Assembly (NCBI GenBank): GCA_004195335.1
Contig: SDWK01000794.1
Coordinates: forward strand, 1 to 18,855
Length of the DNA: 18,855 bases
From: Shewanella sp.
Lineage (GTDB): Bacteria; Pseudomonadota; Gammaproteobacteria; Enterobacterales; Shewanellaceae
Reading direction: 5' to 3'
The first letter of the stretch is position 1. Every line of letters begins with the position of its first letter. This document shows, piece after piece, positions 16,471-18,855 of this stretch. The translations under genes and the position numbers were made by a program. The notes under the pieces were generated by a model that worked only from the letters and a program-made list of their open reading frames with translations, had not been told where the DNA came from and made no database searches.

Positions 16471-16498
16471 TAGAACTTAACTTAGCGGAGATAACTTT

Positions 16499-18175
16499 AT
16501 GCTAATTAAAACAAAGTTATATGCAAGCGGAGCTCTACTTTGTGTTTTGCTTATCGGGATTGGTCTAGGTGCTTGGATCTCCTTTGATGGTCTAGCTCAA
16601 CGTTTTGAGCAGGTTGTCGATGCATCATCGAGTAGTGCAAAGAGCGCCGAGAAGACGACGCAAGGCTCGGCCAGTGGCAGTCAGCAACTTGGCGTCGTCA
16701 ATACTGACATGATGTCGATTGTCGATGGCATCAAGCGTGCAAACCAAAGAACAAAACTTATCAGTAAGAAAGTCGATGATATCAACGTGACACTGACTGA
16801 GCTGATGGACACGATCGAAGAGCTATCTGAAGAGGTGACCGACGAAGATGCGCTGTCTATTCTGGAAGAGGTCAGCGATGAGATTGGTGATATCAGTGAG
16901 CGGGTCAGGCGTGAGGCATTAATTAATATTGTCGATTCGTCTAAAAATATGGATAGCTTCAGTGTTCAAATTTCACAGCAAGCATCTAAGGTCTCTGAGC
17001 TCGACGTTTTCTTGCGTCAGCAGGTTGAGGTAAGCCAGTCGACCATGGATACCAACGCCGAAATTAAACAGTTGGCGACTGAAGCTTCTGTCGAAGTGCA
17101 GTGGCAGCAAAAACTGTTTGTCTCTGCGTTGGTGATATTAGCCTTAATGTCCATGGCTGCGGCGTTCCTTATCGTGCGAGCCGTCATTCACCCTATCAAC
17201 AAGACGGTGCATCTTATGCAAGATATTGCCGATGGCGACGGTGACTTGACTCAGCGCCTGGAGTCGGAGGGTGATGATGAGATGGCGTTAATTGCCGGTG
17301 CTTTTAATCGTTTCGTGGCAAAAATTCAGGTGTTGCTTACCGATGTCACTCACTCTATGGAGGAGTTACGTCAGGCCTCGAATCAAACCCTGCAGGCGAT
17401 GACGGATGGCAACGAGGCGATGCACAAACAGCAGCAGGAAGTTGAACAGATCGCCACCGCGATTAATGAGATGAGTGTGACCTCCCAGGAAGTTGCTCAA
17501 AATGCCATTGGCGCCGAAAAGGCAGCGGTCGAAGTTAATGGGCATGCCGACTCGGGTAAGTTAGTCGTTAATAGTGCGTTGAGTTCGGTCTCAAGTCTTG
17601 CCGATGAAGTACAAAGTGCTGTCGATGTCATTGATTCATTGGCTCAAAAATCAGAATCTATCTACTCTGTGGTGAATGTAATTCAGTCTGTATCGGAACA
17701 GACAAACTTGCTGGCACTCAACGCTGCGATAGAGGCTGCCAGAGCCGGTGAGCAGGGGAGAGGGTTTGCCGTCGTGGCCGATGAAGTCAGAGCCCTTGCT
17801 GCGAAGGCTGAAAGCAGTACCAAGGATATTCGGGTGATTATTGATGAAATTCAGACACTGACCAAGCAAGCTGTGACGGCAATGGAGTCGAGCAAAACGG
17901 TAAGCTCTGACACCTTGCAAGGTGCACAGTCAGCAAGTGAGGCGCTGGATGCGATAACGGGCTCCATGCACACCGTGACAGAGATGAATACTCAAATTGC
18001 TCATGCGGCGACAGAGCAAACCGGAGTTACCGACGAGTTGAATCAGCGAGTCATTCAGATCAGCGAGTTGTCTAACCTGACCTCGCAGCAGGTATCGAAT
18101 ACGGTAGAGACCTGTAAGTCATTAAATCGAATAAGCGAGACGCTTTCAAAACAGTTGACTCAATTTAAAGTGTAA
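16499..18175 (+). CDS. Methyl-accepting chemotaxis protein with coiled-coil periplasmic domain
   Basis: A 558-residue chemoreceptor signalling to CheA/CheW. First membrane span about 8-28; periplasmic part 29-206; second span about 207-228; HAMP about 229-281 ([28 protein letters not shown]); cytoplasmic helical hairpin to the end. The conserved tip is intact ([20 protein letters not shown] from 400, then [15 protein letters not shown]). The periplasmic segment is mostly polar and acidic helix with a Ser-rich stretch (43-63). It shows no recognisable Cache, four-helix Tar-like or PilJ motif. There is no C-terminal NWETF-type methylesterase tether. GCGGAG lies 8 nt before the ATG. It is the second gene of an operon with the secreted PilJ protein, which suggests indirect ligand sensing; no direct evidence for complex formation is in the sequence. 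Confidence 0.92.
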   Translation: MLIKTKLYASGALLCVLLIGIGLGAWISFDGLAQRFEQVVDASSSSAKSAEKTTQGSASGSQQLGVVNTDMMSIVDGIKRANQRTKLISKKVDDINVTLTELMDTIEELSEEVTDEDALSILEEVSDEIGDISERVRREALINIVDSSKNMDSFSVQISQQASKVSELDVFLRQQVEVSQSTMDTNAEIKQLATEASVEVQWQQKLFVSALVILALMSMAAAFLIVRAVIHPINKTVHLMQDIADGDGDLTQRLESEGDDEMALIAGAFNRFVAKIQVLLTDVTHSMEELRQASNQTLQAMTDGNEAMHKQQQEVEQIATAINEMSVTSQEVAQNAIGAEKAAVEVNGHADSGKLVVNSALSSVSSLADEVQSAVDVIDSLAQKSESIYSVVNVIQSVSEQTNLLALNAAIEAARAGEQGRGFAVVADEVRALAAKAESSTKDIRVIIDEIQTLTKQAVTAMESSKTVSSDTLQGAQSASEALDAITGSMHTVTEMNTQIAHAATEQTGVTDELNQRVIQISELSNLTSQQVSNTVETCKSLNRISETLSKQLTQFKV

Positions 18176-18199
18176 TGGGTATAAGCCGCTCGTAAAAAC

Positions 18200-18229
18200 A
18201 AGTGGGAGCCGTTTGGCTCCCACTTTTAT
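18200..18229. terminator. Terminator between the MCP and acetyltransferase genes, probably bidirectional
   Basis: A perfect 11-bp stem (AAGTGGGAGCC with GGCTCCCACTT) closes a 4-nt GTTT loop. T-rich sequence follows on the plus strand, and on the minus strand GTTTTTAC follows. It therefore fits both converging genes. Confidence 0.9.
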
Positions 18230-18280
18230 TCGAAAGTCATTTTGATTCGGAAATGTTGTAGAGTGCTCAGCCTTGGGTGC

Positions 18281-18799
18281 TTAACTTATCTCGATAGGTA
18301 CTAAGTGCTTATGAAATACAGTGACCTTATGACCCATAAAGCTATCTCTTCCACGTTCAACCATCCCCACCTTTCTGGCTAACGCTTCAGAGCCCTTATT
18401 GCCTAATAAGATTAAGGCAATGGCTTCGTTGATATCAAATTTCGGTAAAATTTCCAGTGCTTTACTTCCGGCCTCGAAGCCTATCCCCTTGCCCCAATAC
18501 TCGGGCAGATAGCGATACCCCAACTCGACTTCGTTAAATTCGGTGACAAACGTGGGTCCACAAAAACCGACCACCTTATTATCGGTTTTATGCTCGACAG
18601 CCCAGCGGCCATAACCAAACTCTTCGTAGCTTGGTAGTATGACCTCATTAAGTATCTGCTCGGCTTGGGATACTGATGACATCGGCTCGCCGGGGATATA
18701 AGTCAATATTTCTGGAATGCTATTTAGTAGGTATATGGCATGTATATCCTGAGCGGTGAAGCGCCGCAAAATCAATCGATCCGTTTCCGCAATAATCAA
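18281..18799 (-). CDS. RimJ/RimL-type GNAT N-acetyltransferase
   Basis: Transfers acetyl from acetyl-CoA to an amine, either a protein N-terminus or a small molecule. The 172-residue frame opens with ETDRLILRRF, the typical start of the Acetyltransf_3 group. It has the acetyl-CoA loop YWGKGIGFEAG (101-111) and the late ARKVGMVERG block. Length is normal for the family, so the gene is probably complete. The start is set at a TTG at 18799 with GAAGGGGGA about 6-7 nt upstream. The frame also runs on to an ATG at 18841, but that part lies in sequencing adapter (it reads MCIRDR), so that start is artefactual. If the true start were further upstream, the gene would be cut by the contig end. The substrate is unknown. 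Confidence 0.82.
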   Translation of the reverse strand: MIIAETDRLILRRFTAQDIHAIYLLNSIPEILTYIPGEPMSSVSQAEQILNEVILPSYEEFGYGRWAVEHKTDNKVVGFCGPTFVTEFNEVELGYRYLPEYWGKGIGFEAGSKALEILPKFDINEAIALILLGNKGSEALARKVGMVERGRDSFMGHKVTVFHKHLVPIEIS

Positions 18800-18824
18800 A
18801 TCTAGTCCCCCTTCTATCCTTGAT

Positions 18825-18855
18825 CTGTCTCTTATACACATCTGACGCTGCCGAC
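18825..18855. other. Nextera transposon adapter at the contig end (artefact)
   Basis: From 18825 the sequence is the 19-bp Tn5 mosaic end CTGTCTCTTATACACATCT, followed by GACGCTGCCGAC, the Illumina Nextera read adapter. It is not genomic. The window's biological sequence ends at 18824, and any protein starting in this stretch carries a false N-terminus. Confidence 0.97.

Noticed and set aside
18800..18841. ATG start for the acetyltransferase at the contig end
   Set aside because: It lies in Nextera adapter sequence and reads MCIRDR, a known artefact; the TTG at 18799 with a strong ribosome site is preferred.

Overview
The window looks like accessory chromosome from a marine gammaproteobacterium, most probably Shewanella or a close relative in the Alteromonadales. 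The reasons are a 231-residue RsuA close to the Escherichia coli form, two different multiheme c-type cytochromes (ten and eight heme motifs), an MCR/EptA-type phosphoethanolamine transferase, and moderate GC with AT-rich spacers. The assignment rests on gene content only. The right edge is a contig end: the last 31 bases are Nextera transposon adapter, not genome.

Layout. 1-2571 (+): a COG2509 flavoprotein with its terminator, then rsuA. 2584-5880 (-): a membrane-anchored FMN/Fe-S glutamate-synthase-like protein, preceded on the same strand by a phosphoethanolamine transferase. 6096-6544 (+): a small papain/transglutaminase-like gene broken by a tandem octamer; removing one octamer restores it. 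6834-11162 (+): a tightly overlapping three-gene operon coding for a membrane-anchored ten-motif cytochrome c, a Cache-like/HAMP/PAS/GGDEF diguanylate cyclase and an AraC-type regulator. 11163-11710 is AT-rich and has no convincing gene. 11711-13321 (+): an octaheme outer-membrane lipoprotein cytochrome with an Ig/cadherin-like domain, closed by a strong terminator. 13631-15277 (+): an exported YtcJ-type amidohydrolase. 15574-18175 (+): a two-gene operon coding for a secreted tandem-PilJ protein and a chemoreceptor, closed by a terminator. 18281-18799 (-): a RimJ/RimL-type N-acetyltransferase next to the adapter.

How the genes may work together. The cytochrome-cyclase-AraC operon suggests that periplasmic redox state or electron flow is linked to c-di-GMP and transcription, with the octaheme lipoprotein downstream as a possible surface electron-transfer partner or regulatory target. 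The PilJ-MCP pair looks like a split chemoreceptor: a soluble two-domain ligand-binding protein and a transducer with no recognisable ligand domain of its own. Both ideas are inferences from domain content and gene spacing. No tRNA, rRNA, CRISPR array or intact mobile element was seen.
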